A stretch of 64,000 nucleotides of DNA from Crocodylus rhombifer (GCA_038503035.1 JAVSML010020438.1:62001-126000); one strand, 5' to 3'. Counted from the first letter of the stretch, positions 36,733-48,599 are shown. Notes: generated by a model from the letters alone, not told the origin. A program made the numbers and translations.

Positions 36733-37250
36733 TATGCGGTATATAAGTCAGCCCCATATTTCTAGTAAAAAAAGTTAAGATTTTAATAGATCCAGTGTAT
36801 AAGTCAACCCCGCCTTACCAGACCCATGTCCATGGGGTGTGTCTGGCACTTGAACTCAGCTGTCACCTTATCGTGGTGCCTTATAAATGCAGGTTAGAGG
36901 TGGTTGCTGTGGCTGGAGCCCATGAGCCGCAGTCACGGTTGCAGCCGCAGCCAGGCAGGCAGCAGTGGAGCTCAGCATGGGGGCTGACAGTGGCTCCTGC
37001 CTGACAAGCACCACTCACGGCGACTGCTCTGAGCCCTGGTGGTACTGGTCGGCAGGCAGCGGCACCACAGCTCCTGAGCCATCGGGAAGGGGCTCCACCC
37101 CACTGGCCAAGATCTACCCATGGGACAGTTACTGGGCTGTGGGTAATTGTCCCTGGGCCAGACCTAATGGGTGCGGGGTTTGGGCACCCAGCCTTGCTCC
37201 AGGGTCTTGGGCAGGGGGAGCAGGAGCCTGACCGAGGCGCATTCAGCACT
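36733..37250. repeat. GC-rich block behind a TATAAGTCAnCCCC direct repeat
   Basis: TATATAAGTCAGCCCC (about 36739-36754) and GTATAAGTCAACCCC (about 36798-36812) are direct repeats about 60 bases apart, a terminal motif I associate with dispersed DNA-transposon debris. The following 400 bases are unusually GC-rich with several CpGs (gagccgcagtcacggttgcagccgcagcc). Frames of 88 and 122 codons run on opposite strands and are compositional. A small CpG island is the alternative reading. Confidence 0.4.
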
Positions 37251-37633
37251 GAGGATCCCCTAGATGCCAGAATGCCACCTCCCCATGGGCTGGGTGCAGC
37301 ATGGTACTGGCATGGAGTCTGGTTGAAGATGAGCTAACTTTGAAACACAGTATTTCTTTATTTCAAAGTATTGATACAGTGCATACATTGAGGTGGAAAT
37401 TTAAGGGTAAATTTCATGGCTTCAAACTTAGACTTATAAACTGCGAAACACAGTAACTGGCCACTGGCCAAATAATCTCATTCTGGGTGCTGTGGAACTT
37501 GGGCACTGCTGACAGTTGTCAAAATGGTGGCTGAACTAGGGTTGGAAGTGCCACTATTGGGCACCCTTTACCTCAAGGAGTTCTCCCTTCATGTAAGGTT
37601 GTAGTCATGCATATTCAAGGGAATATTTGAGCA

Positions 37634-37700
37634 ACAAGATTTGTTTGGTAGTATCTTTTATTAAACCAACTATAAAGTCTTTCTTACAGTGCAACCACAT
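37634..37700 (+). repeat. Dispersed repeat, copy 1 (ATCTTTTATTAAACCAACTA)
   Basis: acaagatttgtttggtagtatcttttattaaaccaac aligns with acaaggtttgtttgctaacatcttttattggactac at 45881. The family looks like the interspersed reptilian repeat with a ttttattggaccaac motif followed by a ctttcgggcacaa motif; only the first half is kept here. Confidence 0.6.
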
Positions 37701-37789
37701 AATATATAAGTCCATGCAAAAAAAAAAGTATCATTTTAAATGATATGCTGTAGCTTAAGCAGAAAGTTGAGCTGGATGTAAAAAATATT

Positions 37790-37842
37790 AGGTGTTATGA
37801 TTATAATAGTGCCTTTTGGCCATTAAATGCATGAATCTATGA
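37790..37842 (+). mobile_element. CR1 3' tail, short remnant
   Basis: attaggtgttatgattataatagtgccttttggccattaaa followed by tgcatgaatctatgaa matches the terminal 50 bases of the CR1 tail at 31745-31797 with many changes. Confidence 0.55.
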
Positions 37843-37854
37843 AAATTTTGCACT

Positions 37855-37985
37855 GTCATATGCCAGCTATTTCATGGGAACTCTGTAGTGGAGCCAAGAT
37901 TGAAACCAAGACTTCTGAGTTCCCATCCAAAACTTTAACCACAAAACCACCATTCTTCTTTACATAACATCTTTGACCTTTTGTA
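37855..37985 (-). mobile_element. MIR/CORE-SINE-like fragment
   Basis: Reverse-complement MIR order on the + strand: ggagccaagattgaaaccaagacttctgagttccca, then actttaaccacaaaaccacc. It lies 12 bases after the CR1 tail. Confidence 0.5.
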
Positions 37986-38669
37986 AATGCCAAAGGTTGG
38001 AAAGAGCTGCCATAATGTATGATCTGCCTCTTCCACACTGAGACGTCACTTTGCAAAGATATATTAATTGATTGATAGGACAGATGGATTGTCTAATATT
38101 GGGAGCATCTTCTTTTGTTTCAAGGAAACCTGTTTTAAAAAAACATCAAAGGCCAATTCAAAGGTCCGTTTCACATGCACAGGTAGAACATATCTTCTGG
38201 ATAGAAATGAATTTCCAAATCCTCCTTAAAACCCTTGCAAAGAACACAAATGGTTTGTTTGTTAAATCTGTACTGTATGTTTAATATAGCTGTTCTTTTG
38301 TTTGATCAGAAAAAAGCCATGTGCTTCATTTATAGGGAGTTAGATGGATCCATGTCTTTGTTTTTCCCTTCTAATCTTTATTAAAATCAAAACAGACTGC
38401 ACTAATCCCTCAAATACATGATAATTTATTTCTTGGTGCTCAAAGTATGACTGTTCCATGGTTGTCCTTATACTAATCAATTCAATGATTTTAATTAAAA
38501 ATGGAATGGTTTAAACATAAGACATAATTAAATAGATGCCTGTTATAACTACCACATTGGTATGCCTCATTTCGCTATTTGAGCACACATTTCTTTGGCT
38601 GGAACCAGCTACTGCACATACAAATTGGTTTCTGTACCTCTCTGTGTTTTGTCAGCGTCTGCAGAACAT

Positions 38670-38774
38670 GGGCTTGATTCACCACTGATCTCATGCTGAT
38701 GCAATTCTGTTGATTCCAATGGAATTACCATATGCCGGTGTAAAATAGGAGCAATGCAGTGCCGAAATAAGCCC
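38670..38774. mobile_element. Palindromic MITE remnant
   Basis: It opens gggcttgattcaccactgatc and closes gccgaaataagccc. The centre has ttgattccaatggaattacca, and ctgatgcaa / gccggtgtaaaa also fits the arm pattern. More diverged than the 23.2-kb copy. Confidence 0.45.
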
Positions 38775-39654
38775 TTTGTGTGTGCGCATTCATTGCATGT
38801 AAAGCTGTATCCATTCAAAGTGTATTGTCATTCAAAAACCATGCCTGGTTTTGCATCAGATGTGCTAACAAAGGAATGAGAGGCAAGTCTTTTATGCAAA
38901 CACTTTAGCATGTTGTGCTCATCTGGTTCTTACTTCCTGGCTCATTCAGGCTTTCACTTCCTGGAAACTGGGTAGCCATTTTGGCCACCATACTCGTACC
39001 ATTAAAGAACGTGCTTTCTTATCTGGCACACTGTCCCCACACCTCCCATTCAAGTCAACTGATCTTGGAAACTTCCCAAACATCAGGCCACTTATTTTAG
39101 TGACTAAATATGGACTTTTGGCTCTAACATTTTGGACCCTCAGGTTAAAAAACGTGGCCAAAATAATGAGAAGACCTATGGGCTGGCTTGTGCATTCAGT
39201 TATGGATTTGACCAAAGCCTCCCAGCACTCAAATGCATCAGGCACAGGTCTCTGTGCTAGATTGGTCCAACACTGATGCGGAGCCAGAGAAAGAATTGCT
39301 TGATATTAGTAGAAGTGCAGTATAGAAGACCTTGGAGAATTAGTAGAATGGTGGGGAGGGCAGAAGGGGGCCAGGAGATGGGAAGTGGTTGTTTAATTTA
39401 GTTTAGTTTAGTTATATTTTACAAGTATTAAATGTGAAGAGAGAAACTTCTTCCGCTATCCAGATTGCAAAATTAGGGTTAAAACTCTCACTTCTATGTT
39501 CTACCGCGGGAAAGAAAAAGAAAATTAAAAAAAAAAAAAATCTGGGTGGCTTCTTACTGGGTTTGTTTCCCAAAAATAGCACACAACTATCAGTCAGAAG
39601 AGAAGTGGCTCTTTTATATCTCTTATATGACTCTCCTTGCTCCACTCTGAGGCA
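38775..39654. other. No gene recognised; A14 run inside
   Basis: An A run at 39527-39540 follows accgcgggaaagaaaaag. It could be a retroposon tail, but no matching body was recognised upstream. Frames are 99 codons or fewer. Confidence 0.55.
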
Positions 39655-39770
39655 GATACTGTCATTTTTATGTTTTATGGTACTTAGCACAAAGGCACCA
39701 CAACTGCTTTGGCCTCAAGATGTTACCACAATAAAAACTTTAAATATGTTTTTCAGTAATGACTATTAGA
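39655..39770 (+). mobile_element. L2/CORE-type retroelement tail
   Basis: ttttatggtacttagcacaaaggcacc, then gctttggcctcaagatgttaccacaataaaaac, follows the consensus order tgtacagcacctagcacaatgg...ggcctctaggtgctaccataatac. It ends 8 bases before the next element. Confidence 0.6.
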
Positions 39771-39778
39771 AAGGTCAG

Positions 39779-39949
39779 CAGTGCTGTACCTAGACTCCTG
39801 GCAGCCCTGGGTGAACTTTTAGTATTCCTCGCCCCCCCTGCTTCTCCAGAGATAATGATAATAATAGTCCAAAAATTACCATTTTTGAGCCCCTTTTCTG
39901 TCAGGCCCTGGGCAGCTGCCTGGTTCACCCATGCCTGTGTCCAGCCCTG
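39779..39949. mobile_element. hAT-like MITE, 171 bp
   Basis: The left end CAGTGCTGTACCTAG and the complement of the right end, CAGGGCTGGACACAG, match at 11 of 15 bases. Flanking 8-mers AAGGTCAG and CAGGTTAG match at 6 of 8, as expected for an old hAT target duplication. Subterminal text (ctcctggcagccctgggtgaac / gggcagctgcctggttcaccc) is also inverted. No transposase. Confidence 0.75.
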
Positions 39950-41057
39950 CAGGTTAGTAAGGCATTTAGTAAGAATTCACTCTCCTAACTCTCCAAAAAC
40001 AAGTCCTTCCTGAGCTTCTGTTGCAGCCACAGGAGAAGACTCAAAATAATTTTTATGGAGAGGGTTTTCCAAAGTATGTTTCATTGGCCTACCTCTGCTC
40101 ACATCAAATTTAATAATAAAATTCTGATTGGCGTCAATGGCAGCTGTTCAGCCAACACTGAGTGCTTTCCTACCCCAAGTTATTACTGTAAACCCTGAAA
40201 GCAACAACTTGATAGATAATTAATAATATTATAAAAAATAATATTAATAATCTAATTAATAACTAACAAGGATATAATTTGTTCTGTTTAGAGCTTGCCT
40301 TGCTTAGGAATCTGGCCACAGACAGCGGTCTATAGCTGTGACCAAGCACAAGTGTATGACTGCTTCAAAAACGGTCAGTTGGGTGAAAATCCGACCCCTT
40401 ATTGCATGAGGGGTCAGATGAAGATGTGTCTTCTGTAACTTCTATTTGTGCTGCCTCCGAGCCTCAAACCGCTTTCAAAATGGGAGAGGGAAAGAGAGCA
40501 GAGGGAGTTCAGTCTGGGGTTTTTTAGCCCCCATTGGAGGGTAGGGTGGGTGCACTGGGGTCCCCCTGTAGTGGGGTGGGGGAGGAGGGGCCATTGTTAG
40601 GGGAAACCAGCTGTAGGCTCCAAGCCAGCAGCTAGATTCCCCTGCCTCCTAGAACCAACAGTGAACTTCTGTTTGGTCCGGGGGATCATTGTAACTCAGA
40701 ATGCTGCATGCAAAGCAATACCAGTTACAGCGGGGAGCTGTGCTTCTGTCCACACCTACTGTTACTGTTTCTTTCCTTATTCCCTTCCTCCCTTCCCCCC
40801 TCTGCCCCCCCCACCTTCATTCAGGGCTAAACTCATGGCACAGTCACTAGAGGTAGTGTTTAAAAAAACCCCCAAGAAACCCCAAATAAAGACAACCTTT
40901 TCCCCACAATCTTTTAAACAAAAGACTAAAGAGTAGATAAAAGGTCATTATACTGTAATGGACTGTGACAGCACAATACTGCAGTTTTCTTTTCTGCCTC
41001 ATCCTAGCCTCACTGCAGATTGCTGAAATAATTACTAGGGGAGTATAAAATAGGAGC
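39950..41057. other. No gene recognised
   Basis: It contains an AT-rich stretch of taataata words near 40218-40265, a G-rich patch near 40535-40590 and a C-rich tract near 40785-40815. No coding signal. Confidence 0.55.
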
Positions 41058-41830
41058 CTTGTCACCGGAAGGCAGGTCTGCCCCTTTAAGGCCAGAACTT
41101 TCTGGGCACGGAGTGCTGGTAAGGAAGGGGTTAAATGCTGAGCCTGCCCAGCTAGTCAGCTGACTGGAAGGGGCAGGACAGGACTATAAAAAACCTGGGC
41201 AGAGGAGCATTGGGTAGCTAGCAGCCAAAGAGCAAGGAGTGCATCTCAGAGTTTTATGGACAGGCTTGTTGAGTAGACCAAAGAGGGGAACTACAGAAGC
41301 TCTGGAGAGAGAGCACCCACACCACAGCAAGGACTGTAGCTGATGGTGGGGAGCTGAAGCACAAACCCTGCGAATGTAAGCAAACATGTTGCTTTTCTTG
41401 ATTAAGGTTTTTTGGTGGTAGTTATTACCCGTGGATGGGACTGTTTATTTTTTTTCTCTTGATTATTGAGTAACACCAGTGGCTTGGGTGAGGCTATTAG
41501 GGGAAGGAGGAGGCCTCATCTTGGGGCCCACTACAGAGTGGGGACCCTGGTGCCAGTGGGGCACAGGATTTTGGGGTGCACTGACCCTGGCACCTGAAGG
41601 TGCAGTCTTAAAAGGCTATTTATTTATTTGGAACTGAGAAGGTATGATTTCAAGACCATCCCCTGGCTTTGAACTTGCAACCCCCTGGTTGTGGGGCCAG
41701 CAGCCAGACCCCTTGGCTAGGCTCCAGATGAGAGCAGAAAAGGGGACCATGAGTCTGAAGACACCGGAAAAAGCTAGAGCCTTGGCGTCAACCCCTGTCT
41801 GGTGGATTTAGATGGGGAGGCCTAGCTAGA
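41058..41830 (+). mobile_element. LTR-like repeat with TATA box
   Basis: It starts with ggtctgcccctttaaggc, has ACTATAAAAAACC at about 41183-41195, then a leader with many cagag/aagagg words. A T-rich middle follows (tgattaaggttttttgg) and a GC-rich end with ccttggcgtcaacccctg. The 59.8-60.8 kb block has the same order of parts (ctttaag start, TATAAACC, gggacc-rich end with ggtgtcatgaccgcccctgg), so the two may be one family. No open polyprotein frame adjoins. Boundaries approximate. Confidence 0.4.
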
Positions 41831-42213
41831 AAAAGACGGGAGTCAAGCCCATGTAGGCAAAAGGCCCTGACATACAAAATACAATAGGCAGTCTCCTGCT
41901 CACAAGAAACAAACAAACATCAGCATAACAATTTCCATCAACATGTGGCAGGTGAGTAGAGGCTGAGACACAAGAACGTCAAAGAAGACTGCAAGGGTGC
42001 CCCACGTAAGGCACAGACTACCAGAGAAGATGGCGCTAGGGAAGGTGACCTGTTACAGGGAGCATCTGGTCAGATGAGTAGACTTGGTACTGTGATGCAT
42101 TAGAGTTTTGTTTTTTTTTGGTTTTTTTAAGGGTTATTCCAATATGCCACAGTCACTGGAGCCTAGGGACTCAGTAAGAAAGCATAGGGTATGAGGATGG
42201 AAATGTAAACATC

Positions 42214-42677
42214 AGGTGTGTCTACACATGCACTTTACTGAAGAGCTGACTAATTTGCTTCACAGTAAAGTGTCACAGTCTACACATGTGCCATATTAGG
42301 ATACAGTAAATTAATTAACTCTACCATATAACAGTATTGTCAGGGACAGTACTATCCTATTAATTGCATGCACTGAAACGCATGTGTAGATGGTGACAGA
42401 AGCTGGCTGGGGCACGAGGGTGCTAAAGTGTGGGGGCCACCTAACCCTGCACTGTAGCAGCCTTGTGCCCCAGCCAGCCTTAATGCCCACCCACTGCCAC
42501 CACCTGGAGCCTGGGGCTGACCCCGCAAGCCCATGCCAGTCCAGATCTGCTTGCCCCAGCTCAAAGTACTGCAGTCCTGGGCAGAGATGCAATTGCTATG
42601 CCCAGAAGCAGCTGGCTCCAGTGCAAATTATGCCAAAGTTTATTTCACCACCTTAGTAGCACACACAAATGTACCTA
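42214..42677 (+). mobile_element. TIR element, type B, copy 2
   Basis: The left end GGTGTGTCTACACATGC and long co-linear similarity to 18463-18931 define it: gtcacagtctacacatgtgcc, ggctggctggggcac, gtgctaaagtg, cctggagcctgg. The internal hairpin lies at about 42319-42365 (accatataacagtattgtc / gacagtactatcct). The right end is decayed (caaatgtacctattg). It runs straight into a type A element. Confidence 0.75.
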
Positions 42678-42678
42678 T

Positions 42679-42845
42679 TGCCCACATCTACATGAGATGT
42701 TAGCATGCAGCAGTACTGCTGAATACCTTTTTTGTAACACTACTGCACAGTAGCAATAGTGTCACATCACAGTTTTTGCCACATGATGTTACTATGCAGT
42801 AGTATCAGGCTACTGTGCAGTCAACGTCCCATTTAGATGTGCCCA
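42679..42845. mobile_element. Small TIR element, type A, copy 2
   Basis: It begins TGCCCACATCTACATGAG and ends CATTTAGATGTGCCCAG, which are inverted. The interior has cactactgcacagtagcaat, like the actgcacagtagcaagc segment of 18180-18461. It directly abuts the type B copy. Confidence 0.65.
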
Positions 42846-44173
42846 GTATGTATAAAAGTAACTAGAAACTAGAACTTGATTAACTTTTTGTTGTGAGCGG
42901 GAACAGAATTTATCAGGTTAATACTTATGTGGGTTTAAATGGATACAGTCAATAAAGATGCATTCCATTTATGCCACTGGGTCAGCTGAGCCTTCATATC
43001 TGTGTTTGGGGCTGCTGTTGTTGTTGTTCCTGCTGTTATGAATAGGAGGCTCAATCATGCTAATTGCAAATATCTAAAGGGAACAAAGGACAAGGTAGGA
43101 CATCTACCACTGACACCAACAGCCAAGTGTATGTACATGTGCAAAACGAAACACGCTGCATCAGCAATGATTTGCTGTTAAATATGAAACAAAATTGGGT
43201 CATGATTTGCCCCGACTGTGCCACAGGCAATGTACTTCTCAGTAGGTCACAGATCATCATTCTAGGTGCATTGGAAAACACTGGTTTGCTGGTTTCTTTA
43301 CAAATGCACCTTATACTCTCCTGTAAGAAACCTCAGAGGCTGGCTTGTACAGGTGAGAGGTCTGACCCTGAGAGCAAGGATGTCTTCCTGTGGTCTGCTG
43401 TGGTTGGGTAGGAAGTTCAGGTTGTTTTATGAACAGACATGGCCACTCTGTCCTTCAGAATTACAACATTAGGTCACAGGCAGATTCTGACCTCTTTCCT
43501 TAACAATCTTGGCCTCTTACTTGTGAGTTGCTCACTGTAGTTTCATAAAGACTACTGACCCCTTGGTTTAAAAGGTTGTAAATGGCACTGTTCAATATAT
43601 TCAAATTCCTGAACCTTTTGATCTTTTTTTTGCAAATAAGTCTGATGACCATGTAATTAATGAGCTTTTTCTACTCCACTGATCACAATAATATTCAAGT
43701 GACTCTTGAATATTCAGATTCTTTTTGAGGAATTTTGTCTTCTCAGCACCCTCTGACGAAGAGGTGGGTTACTTTTTATAAACCATACTGACATCAACCG
43801 GAGTTCTCATTAGCTACCATCTACCAGTGCTTTGAAAGGCTCCTTTAGCAAGACCATGTGATACAGATTGTTAGAACCACTGCTTTGAGCAGTCAGCTCT
43901 TTAGTTTGCTCTGCAGTAGATCTGCCTAGGACATATGTATATTTAATGTTTATTTATCTTGTATGTCTGTCATATCATTGCTTCTGTTTTTCTATACTTT
44001 TCTATACTTTTGGAGAAGCATTTCTCAAACTGGGGAATGGGACAAATTCTAGAAGGCATGTGAGAGGGGAAAAATAGGAAAAGGGGAAAATATAAATGTA
44101 TGAGAAGGAAAAAGACAGACATAAAATGAAGAAAAGCTCTACAGTACCTTTCAGATTGTTGGAGAGGTTACAG
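42846..44173. other. No gene recognised; 10-bp tandem duplication inside
   Basis: TCTATACTTT occurs twice back to back at 43991-44010. A 115-codon + frame at 43064-43411 has no recognisable motif. A short (GTT)n run lies near 43016-43027. Confidence 0.55.
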
Positions 44174-44515
44174 CGGGTGCATTTACATACACAACTAATG
44201 CGACACAAGTTCAAGCTGGAGTAAACTGGGTTCAGCATCTACATATGTGTCCAGGACAGCAACAATTTGAGCTGGTGCAGAGCAGACCCCTGGCTGGCTG
44301 GGCTGACCAGGTGCAGTTTACACCCCTGTTACTGTCCGCTGGTTCATTTCAGTGCAGCAGTGTACTCTGCCATAAGGTAGTACTGTCTGCAATAATACTA
44401 TCTTACAGCAGAGTTGATCAGTTTGTGCCAATACTGGCCCATATATAGATGGTGCTGCTTAACTGTGGAGCTAATTAATCTACTCTGCAGTAAAGTGCAC
44501 ATGTAGATGCACCCA
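44174..44515 (-). mobile_element. TIR element, type B, copy 3 (inverted)
   Basis: Read on the minus strand it starts TGGGTGCATCTACATGTGC, then actttactgcagagtag, and aligns with copies 1 and 2. The internal hairpin is well kept: CTCTGCCATAAGGTAGTA (44365-44382) pairs with TACTATCTTACAGCAGAG (44396-44413). The GC-rich half is shorter than in the other copies. Confidence 0.75.
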
Positions 44516-44759
44516 GTATGGATGTAGTGACCTCAAAAATGTTTATGCATAGCCTACAGAGCAACATAACACAGAAAGATGCGCAACTGCAAAGAATTTA
44601 AGAACTACTGTTTTTAAGGGTAAACAGCTTTTGGTTGTTTGTTATCAGCTTATACATTGCCTTCTGTCCCAAATAGGCCCAGATTGGTGACATTCTGGAC
44701 ACAAGGGATGTCTTTTGATTGTGGACCTTGTTGCATCTTGGAGACGGAGGTCTATACCT

Positions 44760-44880
44760 CCATACATTTTAGATTATAAGCTTCTCAACCTGTATTTTGA
44801 TTTGTGTTGTATAGCAGCTAGCACAGTGGACACCTGTTTTCAGATTGAAGATAAGTTCTGCCACAAAGAATAACCAAAAC
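44760..44880 (+). mobile_element. L2/CORE-type retroelement tail
   Basis: acattttagattataagcttctcaacc, then ttgtatagcagctagcacagtgga, follows the agattgtaagctcnnnngg...tgtacagcacctagcacaatgg consensus. Confidence 0.55.
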
Positions 44881-45880
44881 GCTATTAATTCATTTGTCCT
44901 ATATTAAACAAGCTGCTCTGCTGAACATAGGTGCACCTGATTCAATGATGGCCTCCTTGCTGGAATCTGAATGCTGTGACATGACAGCGTGCTATAGCGT
45001 TCAATGTCATATGGGCCTGATTTTTCATTTCCACTGGGAAATCTCTTTGCTGATCTCAGCCATCAAAGTGCCCACAGAAAAAGTTAGATGAGAAAGCATG
45101 TTTGACTTGATAAAACCAAAGCCCTGTTTTATCCAGGCTGCACCATTCCATGTATAAAGTCACTCCAATCTGTTTCCATTTTATAAGAATGCCATGTTCA
45201 CTATAACTTGTCCATTACTCTCAGCTAGCTCAATGCTCTGAGCTGCAAGGAATTGTCCCGAATACTTTTTCTTTAAACCAGGAATTGGATTTTCCTTTGA
45301 TTAGACAATATTTTCTGCTTTTGTTCTTTCTGTAACTTTTCTAAAGATCTCATGTTCCCACTGTGTGTGTGTTTCTCTTATCATGTCGTCTGCAATAACA
45401 TGGACACCCGCTAGGTCCCTGGAAGCTTAGCAGTTTTTATATCGGAGCACTTTAGCAGATTTATTCCAAGAGTTAGGCACTAGAATTTGAATCTGCCCCA
45501 CAGTGTGTTTAAAAGTGCTTGGTCCAGATAACTCATCTTGTCTAACCTGTCAATACCCATCCATGTCAACTGAGGTGGTAAGCAGTTTTATTTCCACCTA
45601 GCTCATATTACACATCTGTTACTTTTAGAATAGCATATTGCTGTCTTTATTAAGATTTCTAGGATCCAGGCTGGCTGTCTTATCATTTTTCTTCAGTGTG
45701 CTATTAAATGGTTGGGTAAATGTATTCGGCCACCATGCCTATGCTTTTTAGTTGCTTCAAGACCAGATTATCAAAAGTGTTCTGCTCTGTGTCAATAAAA
45801 TTTAGTCTATGTTCCTTCTTGACTACCTAAAGTCAACATTCTCCTGTGGGCATCTTTAAATGTTTATCATTAGGAGAGAA

Positions 45881-46000
45881 ACAAGGTTTGTTTGCTAACA
45901 TCTTTTATTGGACTACTACGTAGTTGTGAGATGAGAGAGAAGTTTTTGGGCACAAAATGATCTTTCACAGGTCTGCAAAAGATACTTTCCTACCTGAGTT
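45881..46000 (+). repeat. Dispersed repeat, copy 2 (ATCTTTTATTGGACTAC)
   Basis: Longer copy of the repeat at 37634. After the shared first half it continues tgagatgagagagaagtttttgggcacaaaatgatctttcacaggtctg, recalling the ...aagctttcgggcacaaa...cttcaggtctg layout of a common reptilian interspersed repeat. The class of that repeat is uncertain to me. Confidence 0.6.
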
Positions 46001-46042
46001 GGATTACACTTTTTAAATAGTTACAAAAATATTCCTCTATGA

Positions 46043-46199
46043 CAGTAGTTTTCAACCTGTGGTCCATGGACACTTGGGGGACCAAAGACTACATCTAAAG
46101 GATCCATGAAAGATGATTATGAGCAATCAGAAGTATGTAAATACCCACACTTACAATGCAAAGGGGTCTGCAAATGTAAAAAGGTTGAAAACCACCACT
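46043..46199. mobile_element. Charlie-like hAT MITE
   Basis: CAGTAGTTTTCAACCTGTGGTCC at the left and AAAAAGGTTGAAAACCACCAC at the right are the hallmark ends of a well-known vertebrate hAT/Charlie group. The interior ccatggacacttgggggacc fits too. The flanking 8-mers do not match, so the target duplication has decayed or the ends are off by a base. Confidence 0.85.
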
Positions 46200-48599
46200 T
46201 AAGTGTGAAAATGCCCCTGTGGGGCAAATTGTCAGTCCTGCTTTGTATTTGTCAATCTAATTTGTTACTATGAACTTGTGAATGGAAAAGGTAATATATA
46301 AACCAAATGGAGCAAGTTTTCAAGGGCTTGAGTTTCAGATGCACAAACTGGGTTGCACCCAAATTCCACCTGGAGTTAGCACATGCAAAAATGAATCCTG
46401 GTTACAAATATGAGTATTCTTGCTTCTGAAGATCTGATCTGGACTCAGAATTAGGCCGCTAGAGATGCAGGCAACTGGATAATATGGTATGTAACCCAAT
46501 TTCAAGTGCAACTTTTACCTGCAGAAATAATGCACACATCTTCACATTTGACTCCTAAAGTGACTTCTTTGCAGGGGCAGAGGGCAAGTAGAATGGGCCT
46601 ACATCTGTAAATGTGCCCCTTTTTGTGCTTTTCCTTGTATACAATACGTACCAAGATTACTCTATAACAAGTGCAGACTGCTATAGAAGTATATTTGTTT
46701 CTCCCCCTTGAGTTGCAGATGCTGCTGCTGGATTCTTCTGTCTGGTACAATTAATAGCCAATACTGATAGTTCAATACTCTCATTATTCAAAATATTCTC
46801 TCTAGTAAGTAGAGGGAGATGGAATAGAGTGCTGGAGATGCTGAAATCGCAATCCAAGTTTTATCTCCATTTAAAAATGGCATATATAGTGGAAGACTTA
46901 AAAAAAAGTGTGTGTGTTCTGTTTTACATAATGCTATTTATGTCTATGGAAACTTCTGCATACAATGGAGTCGGAGGTTTTCTATCAAATTCAGCATATT
47001 TCCAGCTTTCCTATCTAGTAGTTATGAAAAACTAGAGAGAGACTCTGCATTTTGGTGATACTGTTCAAAGTCTAATTCTACTAGATGGAATAAGGAGTTG
47101 TGTCCTGGAAATGTTTACGGCAGTAGAGCTATCTAAAACAAGCACAGTTATAGGGCAGATCTTCTTTGTGCCACTCCTCAGAGCAAATTAGACTTCTTGA
47201 TGTTTTCTGGTAGACACCTTTTAAAGTAAGGTTGTCCTCCTTATTGCTAAAAATTCAGTTACTTCTGTTATCTTTATTACGGGTGAAAAAGGCATTTGAT
47301 AGTGTTGAATGGCTCTATACAGTTCACATTCTATCAAGTTTTGATCAGGGAGAGAAATGATGGAAGAGGATATAATAAAGTTATAGTATTAAAGAGCACT
47401 CCTGGTTTAAGGATCATCACAGCAACACTGAAAGTAACAGCAGCATGTGTTTACTCTTTCCGTAAAGTCTACTACCCTGTTATACTTTCTCATAGCAAAT
47501 CTTGAAGATCAAGTGTCCCATAATACAGTCAATTGCTGGCTTTTGGGTAATAATGACATGCAATTTGGATAACCACCTTCATTTTATGCTGGCTTACAGA
47601 GCAATTGTATTATCTTTCATTGAAGAATCATAAAATGAAACAGACCTTCATGTCTCTGCTAACCTGCTTACTAAGGATATTCCATTGAAATAGGTCTACT
47701 CAAATTTTTTACATTTCAATATTCCCATAAAGTTTTATCTACTCAGTTTTTAAACAGATTCTTCATAGATTGCCTCTGGGATAGAGAGCAAAAGATATGG
47801 GTGCTAAAGGTACCATTGCACAAACTCAAAATATTAGAACAGAAGGTAGAACTCATTGTACCAGTAAAAGAGAAAAGAAGACTCCTTTTGCTTTTAAAAG
47901 CTTCTCATAACTGCTCTTTCTTTCTTCAACCCTAGCACAACTATCTCACTGTCCAGAAGTCTAAATTTACTTGATTCTTTATTAAAGAACATCATTAATT
48001 TGAGACCACACTGAACAACTTGACTTAATATAAGGCAAAACATTTGGAGCCCACATGTGGGGAGGCCTCATCCTTATATCTTTATAAAAACATTAACACC
48101 GGCATTCTTATTCGGAAGAATTGAAGCTGACAGACACAACAGGTCATATTCAATACTCCAGATAAGTCAAAAGGCAGATATTCACAGGCGTGGTGTCATC
48201 CTTTTACCTGTGGAGAGCCATGCAATCTAAAGATGTTGGTGTTGAGTGCATCTCAGTTGTGATGGCAAGGAATTTCCTTCCTTAGCAGTTGCACACAATT
48301 TGCTGAAACTTCCTCCTGACTGATATTAGTAATGTCAGTTTACATTTTTTGTTAGTTTTGTTTTGGGCAAAATAAAGAGTTTTCAACAACTACACAGTTT
48401 TTCATCCCAAACCACTCTGAACATTTTTCCTTTTGTTATTTTTTTCCTAGTTTTTCAACAAAACAAAATGTTTGGGTTTTAGCTCCTGCTTCTACATTCA
48501 TCCTCTCTTCTAGAGTAGGAAAAAAAAGGAACACAAATGGTTCAGTTTCTATTCAATTGAAAATCTGAAAACTTTTTAAAATCCAATAAAAGACAATAG
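46200..48599. other. AT-rich DNA, no gene recognised
   Basis: Frames are 82 codons or fewer. 48340-48480 has caacaaaacaaaatg/ttttcaacaa low-complexity words like those at 16.2-16.4 kb. Confidence 0.55.

Noticed and set aside
36965..37231. Possible CpG-island exon with 88-codon frame
   Set aside because: The region follows a dispersed-repeat motif and has frames on both strands; no promoter or splice structure supports an exon.
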